64,000 nucleotides of DNA from Corynebacterium vitaeruminis DSM 20294 (GCF_000550805.1 NZ_CP004353.1:1736001-1800000), one strand, 5' to 3'; numbered from the stretch's first letter, positions 37,325-47,928 are shown. Numbers and translations: made by a program. Notes: generated by a model from the letters alone, not told the origin.

Positions 37325-37344
37325 CACTTTTTGCTACTTAACCC

Positions 37345-37352
37345 GAAACCAC
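37345..37352 (+). repeat. target site duplication, right copy
   Basis: GAAACCAC directly before the start codon context GATG of the next gene. Confidence 0.8.
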
Positions 37353-37353
37353 G

Positions 37354-37908
37354 ATGCCGCGCAAGCTCATCACCACCCTCTTCTACTCCGTCAACGGCGT
37401 CGCCGAGGCCCCCAACACCTTCCAATTCGATTCCTTCGACGACGACCTAGCCCGCCTCATGAGCGAGGCCATCGCCTCCATCGACACCAACATCCTGGGC
37501 CGGGTGACCTACCAGGAGTGGGCGCAGGCGTTCAGCGGCCCCGAGGCCGACCCCTACTTCGGCCCCTTCATCAACAAGACCCGGAAGTTCGTCGCCAGCC
37601 GCACGCTCGCGCCCGAGGACATCACCTGGGCCAACTCCGAGCTCATCGAGGGCGACCTCGTGGCCTTCGTCCGGGAGCTGAAAAGCAGCGAGGGAGGGAC
37701 CATCGCCGTGCAGGGTTCCTTGTCCGTCGTCCGGCAGCTCGTCGAGGCGGGGCTTATCGACGAGCTGACGCTCATCATCCACCCGGTGATCGCCGGCTCC
37801 GGGGCCGGGCTCTTCGACGGGCTTGCTACCACGCGTCTGAAGCTCCTGAGCGCGAAGGCCACCGAGAGGGGCAACATCCTGGCCACCTACGCTCCCTTCG
37901 AGGCCTAA
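37354..37908 (+). CDS. dihydrofolate reductase / RibD C-terminal family protein
   Basis: Protein of 184 aa with the RibD-C/DHFR fold: LITTLFYSVNGVAEAP near the N-terminus, DTNILGRVTYQEW (the LGR-TY motif) and the C-terminal LTLIIHPVIAGSGAGLFDG. Likely an NAD(P)H-dependent reductase of unknown substrate. The ATG is two bases from the transposon duplication; the ancestral GAGG at 36899-36902 that would serve as ribosome binding site is now 450 bases upstream, so expression may be weakened. The stop overlaps the stop of the convergent next gene. Confidence 0.85.
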   Translation: MPRKLITTLFYSVNGVAEAPNTFQFDSFDDDLARLMSEAIASIDTNILGRVTYQEWAQAFSGPEADPYFGPFINKTRKFVASRTLAPEDITWANSELIEGDLVAFVRELKSSEGGTIAVQGSLSVVRQLVEAGLIDELTLIIHPVIAGSGAGLFDGLATTRLKLLSAKATERGNILATYAPFEA

Positions 37909-38372
37909 GCCTCCGCCCAGAACATGGTGACGGAGCGGGTCTCCGCGGCCGGGCCTTGGGCCTCGTCCTCCCAAGCGAGCTGCCCCAGCGACCCGCCCGC
38001 GGCGAGCACCGCCTCGCCGAAGCGCTGCCAGGCGTCGCCGATCTCCTCCCGCGGGCCCGACCACTCGGCCCGCCACACGCGCTTGGCGGGGAACTCGGTC
38101 AGCTCGGGGGCGTGCTCGGGATCGGCGTCAACGATCGCCTTGGCGTCGGAAAGCAAAGCATCGACGACAACGGTCACCGCGACCTCGAGCGAGCGCCCGG
38201 GGGCACCGAAGTAGACCGTGCGAAACTCACTCACCTCGTGGCCGGCGGAGGCCAGCAGACGCGCGAGCTCCTCGCGCACGACCGCGCTAAAGACGCCGAA
38301 GTCCTCGGCCGCGAGCTTCCTGCTGCGACCGAGGACGTGAAACGACGGGTGGGAGGCTACTGAGACGTTCAT
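37905..38372 (-). CDS. hypothetical protein, possibly GyrI-like
   Basis: 155-aa soluble protein I do not recognise with confidence. Alternating beta/alpha pattern (FHVLGRSRKL, FRTVYFGAPGRSLEVAVTVVVDA, MFWAEA at the end) could fit a small-molecule-binding GyrI-like or dimeric alpha-beta-barrel fold, but this is a guess. ATG at 38372 preceded by GGGGG. It lies 20 bases after the permease gene on the same strand, so probably cotranscribed with hflX-uraA or uraA alone. Confidence 0.6.
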   Translation of the reverse strand: MNVSVASHPSFHVLGRSRKLAAEDFGVFSAVVREELARLLASAGHEVSEFRTVYFGAPGRSLEVAVTVVVDALLSDAKAIVDADPEHAPELTEFPAKRVWRAEWSGPREEIGDAWQRFGEAVLAAGGSLGQLAWEDEAQGPAAETRSVTMFWAEA

Positions 38373-38392
38373 GCCCCCGAGGATAGCCCGGG

Positions 38393-39679
38393 CTACTTCG
38401 GCAGGTGCTGCCCCTCCCCGATCGTGCGGTAGAGCTTGTTGAGCAGCGGGTAGACCACGATGATGCCCACCGAGCCCCACGCGATGCCTTCCAGCTCCAC
38501 GCCGAAGACGGTGAGCGTGAGGTTGCCGATGCCCGCGACCAGCGCTACGGCGGCCGCCGTGAGGTTGACCGGGTTGTTGAAGTTGACGTGGTTGTCCTGC
38601 CAGATGCGCACGCCCAGCATGCCGATGAGGCCGTAGAGGACGAGCGCCGCGCCGCCGAGCACGCCCGTCGGGATGGTGAAGATGAGCGCGCCGAACTTCG
38701 GGATGAACGCCAGCACCACGGCGGTCAGCGCCGCCACCCAGTAGGCAGCGGTGGAGTAGACGCGGGTGGCGGCCATGACGCCGATGTTCTCCGCGTAGGT
38801 GGTCGTGCCCGAGCCGCCGAAGCCGCCCGCGAGGGTGGTGCCGATGCCGTCGGCGATGAGCGCGTTGCCCGCGAGGTCGTCGAGGTTGCGGCCGGTCATC
38901 TCGCTCACGGCCTTGACGTGGCCGACGTTTTCCGCGATGAGCACGATGACCACCGGGAGGGTGACCAGCACGGCGGAGACGGTAAACTGCGGGGTGTGGA
39001 ACTGCGGCAGGCCGATCCACGCCGCCTGCTTGATCGTCTCCGCCGCGCCGTCGGCGAGGTTGCCCGTCACGGCCGCGAACACCCAGCCGATGATGACGCC
39101 GATGAGGATGCCCAGGCGCGCCAGCATGCCGCGCCCAGCCACCGTGAACACCAGGATCGACGCCAGGGTGACGAAGGCGACCAGCGGCTGCGCCTGGAAG
39201 TTGGTCACCGCGCTGGGAGCGAGGTTGAGGCCGATGAGCGCCACGATCGCGCCGGTCACCGCCGGAGGCATGACTAGGTCGAGGACCCGCTTGCCCGCGG
39301 CCTTGACGATGAAGCCCACCGCGATGAGCGTGAGTCCCGCGGCGAAGACGCCGCCGAGCTGCACGCCGATCCCCTCGCCCTGGGAGGCCATGAGCGGGGC
39401 GATGAATCCGAAGGAGCTGCCCAGGTAGGAGGGCAGCCGGTTGCGGGTCAGGAGCAGGAAGATCATCGTGCCCAGGCCCGAGAAAAGCAGCGTCGTGTTG
39501 ACCGGGAAGCCGGTCAGCGTGGGCACGAGCAGCGTGGCGCCGAACATGGCGATGACGTGTTGCATGCCGATGCCGATGGTGCGTCCCCAGCTCAGTCGCT
39601 CTTCCGGCGCGACCACCGCGCCGGGAGAAATGGTCTTTCCGTCACCGTGTAGGGTCCAACCCCAGGTTGCATTACTCAC
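38393..39679 (-). CDS. uraA: uracil permease (NCS2 family)
   Basis: Nucleobase transporter of 428 aa with about 14 membrane segments. The NCS2 signature FGGSGTTTYAENIGVMAATRV and the HVIAMFGATLLVPTLTGFPV N-terminal segment are characteristic of the UraA branch. It imports uracil (or xanthine-type bases) with protons. GTG start. A candidate terminator lies between it and hflX, both on the minus strand, suggesting separate units. Confidence 0.9.
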   Translation of the reverse strand: MSNATWGWTLHGDGKTISPGAVVAPEERLSWGRTIGIGMQHVIAMFGATLLVPTLTGFPVNTTLLFSGLGTMIFLLLTRNRLPSYLGSSFGFIAPLMASQGEGIGVQLGGVFAAGLTLIAVGFIVKAAGKRVLDLVMPPAVTGAIVALIGLNLAPSAVTNFQAQPLVAFVTLASILVFTVAGRGMLARLGILIGVIIGWVFAAVTGNLADGAAETIKQAAWIGLPQFHTPQFTVSAVLVTLPVVIVLIAENVGHVKAVSEMTGRNLDDLAGNALIADGIGTTLAGGFGGSGTTTYAENIGVMAATRVYSTAAYWVAALTAVVLAFIPKFGALIFTIPTGVLGGAALVLYGLIGMLGVRIWQDNHVNFNNPVNLTAAAVALVAGIGNLTLTVFGVELEGIAWGSVGIIVVYPLLNKLYRTIGEGQHLPK

Positions 39680-39746
39680 GAAACTGCATTATCGCAGTTC
39701 ACGGCGGATAACTTCAACTCGTGGGCCGGAAATGACGCAAAAGGAT

Positions 39747-39824
39747 GCCCGATCCCACACTCGGGGTGCGGAAATCGGGCGTCTTGGCTCGAACCGGCGC
39801 TGGGCCAGAGAAGGCCCGGCGCCG
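39747..39824 (-). terminator. hflX terminator (two hairpins)
   Basis: Read on the minus strand: a 12-bp hairpin (39795-39824, one G-T pair) immediately after the hflX stop, then a GCCCGAT/ATCGGGC hairpin (39747-39780) followed by CCTTTTG. The second with its T run is the better terminator. Confidence 0.65.
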
Positions 39825-39830
39825 CGATGG

Positions 39831-41381
<1,551 letters not shown>

Positions 41382-41460
41382 GTGTAGTTGGGTCTTCTCT
41401 TTCTACTAGTGCGGTGCGCTTTGCCCCATTCTTGCACGAACCCGCGACAAGTTTCTATCG

Positions 41461-41480
41461 TCGCTTATCGACGCCTACGG
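41461..41480 (-). repeat. dispersed repeat, copy D (reverse)
   Basis: Reads CCGTAGGCGTCGATAAGCGA on the minus strand, in the spacer between hflX and the Cys/Gly-tail gene. Confidence 0.5.
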
Positions 41481-41545
41481 CGCGCCATCGGAAGGCCTTA
41501 TCCGGATGCGTAGTTTTCAACAAACTCAGCGTAGTATGTGTGCCC

Positions 41546-42289
41546 ATGAGCACTGATCTGCAAAGCCTAGGCATGAACTTTGACAAGTGGCAAGACGCCG
41601 TGGAGGCCGCCATTTCCACCAACAAGCTCTCCGTGGCCGGCGAGGTCCGTGGCGGGCAGTTGATCCAGTACGCGGACTCCTCCGGCGCGCAGATCAATAT
41701 CCTCGCGGTGGAGCCGTTCGCGACCTTCGCGGGCTTCGACTCGGTCGCCCAGTCCTTCGCCCACGTGCAGATGCTCAACGACGTCGTGGCCCTGTGCGAG
41801 GTCGTGGATTACAACGGCAACCCGGTGACCACCGTGACCTGCAACCTGGCCCAAGGCCCACTGCTGGTCGACGAGCCGGAGCAGCGCTGGCAGCAGATCG
41901 GGCTCACCGCACTCGCCCAAGACGTCACCCGGTACCCGGACGTCGCCGCCTTCGCCGCGGAAAACGGCGAGGACGCGCTGGGGTCGCTCCGCTCCGCTGG
42001 CGCCGAGTCCATCAACGACGGCTCCCAGGTTCCGACCGCCGCCGTGGAGTTTAGCGCCCGCGTGCTGGAGTCCGACTACCGGACCAACGCCCTGACCGGC
42101 GACCGCTACATCCACGCGACCGTCGATGGCTCCTTCGCCTTCGACGTGTGCCTGCCCGATGAGGGCGAGCTCCCGGCCAAGGACTCCGTGCTCAAGGTCT
42201 CCGGCGTCATGGCTGGTTCCCTCGTCGCCCCTGGCGGCTGCGGCGACGGCGGCTGTGGTTCCGGCAGCTGCGGCTGCGGCGGCCACTAG
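41546..42289 (+). CDS. conserved hypothetical protein with Cys/Gly-rich tail
   Basis: 247-aa soluble protein of unknown function. The body (1-228) has a repeated alpha-beta pattern with AVEAAISTNKLSVAGEVRGG at the start; the last 17 residues are almost only Gly and Cys (GGCGDGGCGSGSCGCGG then His), with five cysteines, a likely metal or Fe-S site or a modification target. The ATG at 41546 lies eight bases after TAGTAT (41532-41537), so the mRNA may be leaderless; a longer frame from 41357 is not protein-like. Confidence 0.75.
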   Translation: MSTDLQSLGMNFDKWQDAVEAAISTNKLSVAGEVRGGQLIQYADSSGAQINILAVEPFATFAGFDSVAQSFAHVQMLNDVVALCEVVDYNGNPVTTVTCNLAQGPLLVDEPEQRWQQIGLTALAQDVTRYPDVAAFAAENGEDALGSLRSAGAESINDGSQVPTAAVEFSARVLESDYRTNALTGDRYIHATVDGSFAFDVCLPDEGELPAKDSVLKVSGVMAGSLVAPGGCGDGGCGSGSCGCGGH

Positions 42290-42394
42290 CCAGCGTTTGT
42301 GAAAACTACCCCCGACGGCGCAGCGATTGACAGGGGTGCGGGTTGCGATAAAGTGACTTCTCGCACACTGTGGTCGTGTTCACCGACGGGGGTA

Positions 42395-43273
42395 GTGGTG
42401 TTTTCCTCTCTGATTTCCAATGCGCACGGCGTGATCCACATCCGCGATCACCGCCACGTCGCCGACATTCCGAGTACTTTCCTTGCCGCGTGCGTCCAGG
42501 GGGAACTCGTCAAGCTCTCGCGCGGCGGCTACGCGCGCCGCCGGCACTTCGATTCGCTCTCGTGCTGGGATCGGCACCGGGTTTGCATCGCGGCCACCGC
42601 GGTGGACTTCCCCTCCGCCGTCGTCGTGGGCGGCTCCGCGGCGCTCTGGCACGGGCTGTGGACGATTGATCCCGCGCCCGCCGACATCGAGCTGTACCGG
42701 CCGGGTACGAGGGCGCGGATGGCTTCTCGAGCCCTCACCCCGATCCGCCTGGTACACACCCCGGTCCACGAGCGCGAGGTGATCCATCGCGCGGGCGTTC
42801 GCGTCACCAGCATCGCCCGAACGCTCCTCGATGTCTGGCGCATCCACGGGCCCGAGGCGGCCTTCGTCTCCATCTGCCACGCGCTACGCAAGGGGGCCAT
42901 CGACCACGACGGCCTGCGGGCTTCGTTCGAGGAATGCCCGTGGAAGGGGCAGCTAGCGGCGGGAATCCGGATCATCGAGGCGGCAACCTGCGAGCACGAG
43001 CACCCCATCAGCGCCCTCCTCCACGCGCAGATCCTGCTCGACGGCCGGTTGAGCGTGAGCGCGGTGAGAGGAACCGTCCTCGACGTCGACCAGATCCGCG
43101 ATCCCATCTTCGTGAAAGCGCCGGAGTGCCCCATCTCCCATGAGATTGAGCGCTCCGGCGCTTTCGACGAGGAGTGGGACTCCTGCGCCCCGCCGGGCGG
43201 CGCCCTCGTGATCGAGCCGGCGTGCATTCACGCCCGGACCGCGGTCACCCGCTTGCTAGCCCACCAATCCTAG
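42395..43273 (+). CDS. AbiEi-like antitoxin-family protein
   Basis: About 292 aa. N-terminal winged-helix-like segment [37 protein letters not shown], followed by [15 protein letters not shown] and the conserved [36 protein letters not shown], which matches the actinobacterial AbiEi-type (type IV antitoxin) family. No AbiEii nucleotidyltransferase toxin is adjacent. The start is uncertain: GTG at 42395 or 42398 just before the domain, or 42299. The stop shares CTAG with dapF on the other strand. Confidence 0.6.
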   Translation: MVFSSLISNAHGVIHIRDHRHVADIPSTFLAACVQGELVKLSRGGYARRRHFDSLSCWDRHRVCIAATAVDFPSAVVVGGSAALWHGLWTIDPAPADIELYRPGTRARMASRALTPIRLVHTPVHEREVIHRAGVRVTSIARTLLDVWRIHGPEAAFVSICHALRKGAIDHDGLRASFEECPWKGQLAAGIRIIEAATCEHEHPISALLHAQILLDGRLSVSAVRGTVLDVDQIRDPIFVKAPECPISHEIERSGAFDEEWDSCAPPGGALVIEPACIHARTAVTRLLAHQS

Positions 43274-44136
43274 AACCAGGCCGTGCCTTCCGCGACGATG
43301 CGCGAGGGTCCGGTCAGCGTGGACTCCTCGCCGGCGATGGTGACCTCCACCTCGCCGCCCGGGATGCGAACGCGCACCGTCCCGTCGACCTGGCCGGCGT
43401 CGGCAAGCGCCGCGCGGGCGGCCGCCACAGTGCCGGTGCCGCAGCTGCGGGTCTCCCCCACGCCGCGCTCGTAGACGCGCATGTCAACCGTCCCGTCGCT
43501 CAGCTCGGTGAGGATCTCGACGTTGACACCCTGCGGGAAGAACTCCTCGTCGAATCGCGGCTTGACCAGGTCGAGCGCCGCGAGGCTTTCGGCATCGAGC
43601 CCCGGCACGACGCAGGCGAGGTGCGGGTTGCCCATGTCCACGCCCATGCCCGCGAACTTCGACTCGCCGACAAAGCACGAGGACACGCCCGTGACCGCGG
43701 CCTCGCCCATCTCCACGGAAACGGTGGCGCGGTATTGGTCGGCCTCGCTGACGGTGACCTTCTTCGCCCCGGCACGCGTGCCGACGAGGAACTCCGCCTC
43801 GCCCACCAGCCCGCGGGAATACACCCAGTGGGCGAAGACACGGGTGCCGTTGCCGCACATCTCCGCGATGGAGCCGTCGGCGTTGTAGTAATCCATGAAC
43901 CAGTCGGTGCGGGACAGCGCCGGATCGACCTGGTCCACCACACCGGCGTCGAGGAGCGCGCCGACTTGGGCCACGCGCAGCAGCCCGTCGCCGCCGATTC
44001 CGGCCCGGCGGTCACACAGGGCAGCGACGAGCGAGGCGTCGAGCGTGAGCTCCGCCTTCTCGTCGGGAAGAATGACAAAGTCGTTCTCGGTTCCGTGGCC
44101 CTTGGCGAAGGTGATGGCGCTCAGCTCGTGATTCAT
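43270..44136 (-). CDS. dapF: diaminopimelate epimerase
   Basis: Converts LL- to meso-diaminopimelate for lysine and peptidoglycan (288 aa). The two catalytic cysteines are in [11 protein letters not shown] and [24 protein letters not shown] and [10 protein letters not shown] are further signatures. ATGA overlap with the upstream miaA stop, so translation is coupled. Convergent with the AbiEi-like gene. Confidence 0.96.
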   Translation of the reverse strand: MNHELSAITFAKGHGTENDFVILPDEKAELTLDASLVAALCDRRAGIGGDGLLRVAQVGALLDAGVVDQVDPALSRTDWFMDYYNADGSIAEMCGNGTRVFAHWVYSRGLVGEAEFLVGTRAGAKKVTVSEADQYRATVSVEMGEAAVTGVSSCFVGESKFAGMGVDMGNPHLACVVPGLDAESLAALDLVKPRFDEEFFPQGVNVEILTELSDGTVDMRVYERGVGETRSCGTGTVAAARAALADAGQVDGTVRVRIPGGEVEVTIAGEESTLTGPSRIVAEGTAWF

Positions 44137-45047
44137 TCCACCGATCTTAGCGCCCACATGGCCTCGGTCAAGGTATCGCCCGAGGCTTCCAGCCACGTCG
44201 TTCTGGGGTCCCTGCGAAACCAGCTGCGCTGGCGGCGCACGTAGCGGCGGGTGCCCGTGATGGTCCGCTCGAGGACGTCCTCCCACGGGAGCCTGCCCTC
44301 CATCGCGTCGAGCACCTGGGCGTAGCCGATCGCGCGGCCCGCAGTGGAGTCGGCCACGAGCCCCGACTCCTCCTTTAGCCGCTCTACCTCCTCGACGAAG
44401 CCGGAGTCGAACATCTTCTGCGTGCGCAGCGCGATGCGCGGGTTGAGCCACTGCGCGTCGGTCCGCAGGCCGAAGATGTGGGTGCCCCAGCGCGGCGCGC
44501 CGTCCTTCGGCGGCTGGCTCGCCTGGAACGGCTTGCCCGTGAGTGTGATCACCTCGAGCGCGCGCACCGTCCGGCGCGGGTCCTTATCCTCGATGATCCG
44601 GGCCGCCTCGGGGTCGATGTCGGCGAGCTCCGCGTGCAGCCTCTCGATGCCGACGTCGTTGAGCCGCTGCTCGAACCTCGCGCGCACCCCCTTGTCCGTG
44701 GGCGGAAACTTCCAGTCGTCGACAAGCGACTGCACATAGAGCATCGACCCTCCCACGAGGATTGGGCGCTTGCCGCGGCTCATGATGTCCTCGACGTCCG
44801 CGATGGCGTCGTGCTGGAAGCGCGCGACGGACGCGGTCTCCGTCACCTCCCACACGTCGAGCTGGTGGTGCGGGATCCCCTCGCGCTCCCCCAGAGGAAC
44901 CTTCGCCGTTCCGATGTCCATGCCCCGGTAGAGCTGCATGGAGTCGACGTTGACGACCTCACCGTCGAGCTCGTGGGCCAGCGCGATGCCGAGCCCCGAC
45001 TTGCCTGAGGCCGTGGGGCCGACCACCGCGATCGGGCGGATGCTCAT
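44133..45047 (-). CDS. miaA: tRNA dimethylallyltransferase MiaA
   Basis: Transfers dimethylallyl to A37 of tRNAs reading UNN codons (304 aa), the substrate for MiaB. P-loop [13 protein letters not shown] at the N-terminus, [26 protein letters not shown] and [23 protein letters not shown] in the middle. ATG at 45047 overlaps the stop of the upstream gene (ATGA). Upstream frame extension is low-complexity Arg/Gly and rejected. Confidence 0.95.
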   Translation of the reverse strand: MSIRPIAVVGPTASGKSGLGIALAHELDGEVVNVDSMQLYRGMDIGTAKVPLGEREGIPHHQLDVWEVTETASVARFQHDAIADVEDIMSRGKRPILVGGSMLYVQSLVDDWKFPPTDKGVRARFEQRLNDVGIERLHAELADIDPEAARIIEDKDPRRTVRALEVITLTGKPFQASQPPKDGAPRWGTHIFGLRTDAQWLNPRIALRTQKMFDSGFVEEVERLKEESGLVADSTAGRAIGYAQVLDAMEGRLPWEDVLERTITGTRRYVRRQRSWFRRDPRTTWLEASGDTLTEAMWALRSVE

Positions 45048-45661
45048 CGCTCCTCCTCCCAGACGCCCACGTAGCGGCCGACGCCCAGGGGGGCCTCGGA
45101 CACGAGGCAGCGGCGCCGGAGATCCGCCCGCCTGCTCAGGGCCGCAACCTCGAGCCACGGCGCGGGATCCACGACGCCTCCTTCGCGCAGCCACCTCTCG
45201 AGCTCTTCTTCCGGCAGCTGGTCGGCGGCCTCCCCCGCGATGAGGGACCGGCAGAACTCGTGAACCTCCTCGGCGCCGGGCAGCAGGGATAGAGGCGCCC
45301 TGGGGGTCAGACCGGCGCTGCCGTCGAGGACCACGAGGGTGAGCGCCTCCCCGCGCGGGGCGCCGATCCGGGCGCGGGAATCACCCACGAGCGGCGCCCA
45401 ACGCTTTCCCAGGACGTAGTAGGCGAGCAGCTCGGGCAGGTACTCCCCCGCCGCCACCTTCACGTCTTTCCCCCACGCGGCAAAGGAACCCACGTGAGCT
45501 GTGCGCAGATGCTCGTCCCGCGCGCCGACGATGTCGATCGCAGTTGGTACGGCCTCGTCGATCAGCTTCCTCAGCAAGGAAACGATGGCGGCAGCGCTCT
45601 CGACCCTCGGGGCGAGCTCGCGAACGAGCGCCGGGCTACCGGGCATAAACAGCAGTGTCAT
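45044..45661 (-). CDS. conserved hypothetical, class III extradiol dioxygenase-like fold
   Basis: 205-aa protein of a family often annotated as class III extradiol dioxygenase subunit B-like, found between miaB and miaA in actinobacteria. The segments [12 protein letters not shown] at the N-terminus and [12 protein letters not shown] near residue 65 match; active-site His residues of true dioxygenases are not obvious, so it may be catalytically altered. ATGA-coupled to miaA. Role unknown, possibly in tRNA modification by context only. Confidence 0.65.
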   Translation of the reverse strand: MTLLFMPGSPALVRELAPRVESAAAIVSLLRKLIDEAVPTAIDIVGARDEHLRTAHVGSFAAWGKDVKVAAGEYLPELLAYYVLGKRWAPLVGDSRARIGAPRGEALTLVVLDGSAGLTPRAPLSLLPGAEEVHEFCRSLIAGEAADQLPEEELERWLREGGVVDPAPWLEVAALSRRADLRRRCLVSEAPLGVGRYVGVWEEER

Positions 45662-45801
45662 GATGCATCGGATTATAGCGAAGCACCCCGACACCACCAC
45701 CGCGCGCCGGGCGGCGCGGTGCCACGTTGCCTCGCCGCAAGTGCTCCCTTGCTGCTGACATCCCGGGAGGTTTCACGGTATCTTTTAGGTAGGAAACTTG
45801 G

Positions 45802-45816
45802 GCCCCGCGTCGGGGC
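45802..45816 (+). promoter_or_regulatory. leader hairpin upstream of the DUF349 gene
   Basis: GCCCCG-CGT-CGGGGC, extended by partial pairing of GGAAACT with AGTTCC outside it. The surrounding 227-base spacer holds no other gene. Confidence 0.35.
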
Positions 45817-45888
45817 TTCGGAGTTCCACCCGGAATCTACCTTTGGCAGTCACGTCGCGTGACACCCTGAAGATAAGGAAACATTGAC

Positions 45889-47220
45889 ATGACCACTCCT
45901 TCCGCACCCAAGCCCGGTCCGCGCCCCGGCCCACGACCAGGAGCGAAGCCGGGCCCTCGCCCGGGAACGCCAGCGGCGCAGGCGGCCAAGGTTGCCAAGG
46001 CCAGCGATCCGTCCCAGTGGGGTCGCGTCGCGGAGGATGGTTCCGTCTTCCTCATCACCGCCGACGGCGAGCGGCTCATCGGTTCGTGGCAGGCGGGTAC
46101 GCCGGCCGAGGGGCTTGCCCATTACGCCGCCCGCTTCGAGGATCTGGTCACCGAGGTCGAGCTCCTTGAGGCACGCCTGCAAAGCCACCCGAACGACGCC
46201 GAGCACATCAAGCAGCAGGCGGGAGAGCTCATCGCCTCCCTCCCCGAGGCGACAGTCATCGGCGACGTGGCGGGCGTCGAGAAGCGCCTGAACGCGCTCA
46301 TTCACGGCGCCGATGACGCAGGCGAGCGCGCCAAGGAGGAGAAGCAGGCGCGCCGCGCGGACGCGATCGCGCGCAAGGAGAAGCTCGCGGAGGAGGCCGA
46401 GGAGATCGCCGAAAAGTCGACCGACTGGAAGGACGCCGGCGACCGCATCCGCGCCATCCTCGAGGAGTGGAAGACGATCCGCGGTATCGACCGCAAGACC
46501 GACGACGCGCTGTGGAAGCGCTACTCCCGCGCCCGCGATGCCTTCAACCGCCGCCGCGGCTCGCACTTCGCCGAGCTCGATCGCGGCCGCGCCGCCGCGA
46601 AGCGGCTCAAGGAGGAGCTCGTCGAGCGCGCCGAGCAGCTCAAGGACTCCACCGAGTGGAACGAGACCGCGCGCGCCTTCCGCGATCTCATGGCCGAGTG
46701 GAAGAAGGCGGGCCGCGCCCCGCGCGACATCGACGACAAGCTCTGGGCAGCGTTCAAGGCCGCACAGGACCACTTCTTCAATGCCCGCAACGCCCTCAAC
46801 GACCAGCGCGATCGCGAGTTCGAGGCCAACGCGGACGCCAAGCTGGCGCTGCTCAAGGAGTACGACCCGCAGATCGACCCGGCCTCCGGCCTTGACGAGG
46901 CTCGCGCCAAGCTCCGCGAGCTGCAGCAGAAGTGGGAGGAGATCGGGTACGTGCCGCGCAACCGCGTGCGCGAGTTCGAGGACAAGATCCAGGCCATCGA
47001 GGAGCGCGTGGAAAGCGCCGCCAACGCCCAGTGGCGCCGCACCGACCCCGAGGCGCAGGCCCGCGCGGCCCAGTTCGTGGCCAAGGTGAAGGACTTCGAG
47101 GCGCAAGCGGAGGCCATGGAGGCCAAGGGCAACACCAAGAAGGCCGAGGAGCTGCGCGCGCAGGCAGCGCAGTGGCAGGAGTGGGCGGACGCCGCCAGCC
47201 AGGCCGTCAACGACCTCTAG
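45889..47220 (+). CDS. DUF349 repeat protein
   Basis: 443-aa protein, almost entirely helical. The N-terminus has a PGPRPG repeat (residues 8-26), then three or more DUF349 repeats of about 75 residues, each with a W-K/E pattern (DWKDAGDRIRAILEEWKTI, EWNETARAFRDLMAEWKKAG, KLRELQQKWEEIGYVPR). Charged coiled-coil character. Function in bacteria is not established. Divergent from the miaA operon and convergent with the next gene. Confidence 0.85.
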   Translation: MTTPSAPKPGPRPGPRPGAKPGPRPGTPAAQAAKVAKASDPSQWGRVAEDGSVFLITADGERLIGSWQAGTPAEGLAHYAARFEDLVTEVELLEARLQSHPNDAEHIKQQAGELIASLPEATVIGDVAGVEKRLNALIHGADDAGERAKEEKQARRADAIARKEKLAEEAEEIAEKSTDWKDAGDRIRAILEEWKTIRGIDRKTDDALWKRYSRARDAFNRRRGSHFAELDRGRAAAKRLKEELVERAEQLKDSTEWNETARAFRDLMAEWKKAGRAPRDIDDKLWAAFKAAQDHFFNARNALNDQRDREFEANADAKLALLKEYDPQIDPASGLDEARAKLRELQQKWEEIGYVPRNRVREFEDKIQAIEERVESAANAQWRRTDPEAQARAAQFVAKVKDFEAQAEAMEAKGNTKKAEELRAQAAQWQEWADAASQAVNDL

Positions 47221-47228
47221 CACGTGAC

Positions 47229-47260
47229 AGTGGCCCCGAACCGATCGGTCCGGGGCCACT
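47229..47260. terminator. convergent terminator after DUF349 gene
   Basis: Ten-bp AGTGGCCCCG/CGGGGCCACT stem with a 12-base interior that can pair further, then TCTTTG. Confidence 0.8.
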
Positions 47261-47280
47261 TCTTTGTAGGCTGCAAGCGC

Positions 47281-47928
47281 CTAGTGATGCTTGCGCTTTT
47301 CCGCGGCCTTCTTGCGGCGGTCGTCGACGAGCAGCGGGTTGGTGTCCGAGGTGTTGAGCTGTCGGCTCACGAGCGCGGAGCGCTGGGCGTAGCCCACCTC
47401 GTCGAGGTTCTCGTCGGCCGCACGCTTCGCCGCCAGCTCCTTTTGCTCGTCGCTCCTGGCGAGCACCGTGCAGCTGAGCGCGTAGACCTGAAGGATCACG
47501 GCGAAGACCTCGAGGTAGAAGCCGTAGCTCACGCCCGCCTCGCCCTGGGTTTCTGCGCTCTGCATGCGCATCCACAGGCCGAAGAGGCTGGTCAACAGCG
47601 CCATTCCGGAGAGCAGGAAGCTGATGTTGGCGAAGACGGTGCGCTTGGTGATAAGCAGCAGCCCGTTGAAGACGATGAGCGCGAGGCTGCCTAGGATCAC
47701 GAAGACGTACTCCGCGACCTTGGTCCCGCCCGCGTGAGACTCCGAGGTGAGGAACAAGACGTCGAGGCCCTTGACTCCCCCCGAGTGTGGGAGCGCCAGC
47801 GAGACGAGGAAGGCGCCGAAGGCGATGATCATGAACTTGGCGTAAGAGCCCAGCTCCACCCGCGAATTGGCCTTCCGCTCGCTCCGGGCGAGCGACCGGG
47901 TGTTCTCGACGCTTTGTGAATTCTCCAC
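47281..47928 (-). CDS. Rv2732c-like membrane protein
   Basis: 215 aa with four hydrophobic segments (first: FMIIAFGAFLVSLALPHSGG) and a charged C-terminal tail (DDRRKKAAEKRKHH). The same position between a DUF349 gene and miaB is occupied in mycobacteria by the Rv2732c membrane family, which fits topology and length. Function unknown. GTG start; 67 bases downstream of miaB on the same strand. Confidence 0.7.
   Translation of the reverse strand: MENSQSVENTRSLARSERKANSRVELGSYAKFMIIAFGAFLVSLALPHSGGVKGLDVLFLTSESHAGGTKVAEYVFVILGSLALIVFNGLLLITKRTVFANISFLLSGMALLTSLFGLWMRMQSAETQGEAGVSYGFYLEVFAVILQVYALSCTVLARSDEQKELAAKRAADENLDEVGYAQRSALVSRQLNTSDTNPLLVDDRRKKAAEKRKHH

Larger units (their letters stand above)
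36910..37344. mobile_element. MITE-like deleted IS256/IS1249-type element
   Basis: A 435-bp element bounded by perfect 24-bp terminal inverted repeats (36910-36933, beginning GGGTTAAGTAGC, and its complement at 37321-37344) and 8-bp duplications of GAAACCAC. Eight-base duplications fit IS256- and ISL3-type transposition. Inside, on the minus strand, is only the N-terminal zinc-finger part of a transposase, so it is non-autonomous. A perfect 11-bp hairpin lies at 37251-37279 upstream of that remnant. Family assignment comes from the remnant protein; confirm by database search. Confidence 0.85.
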
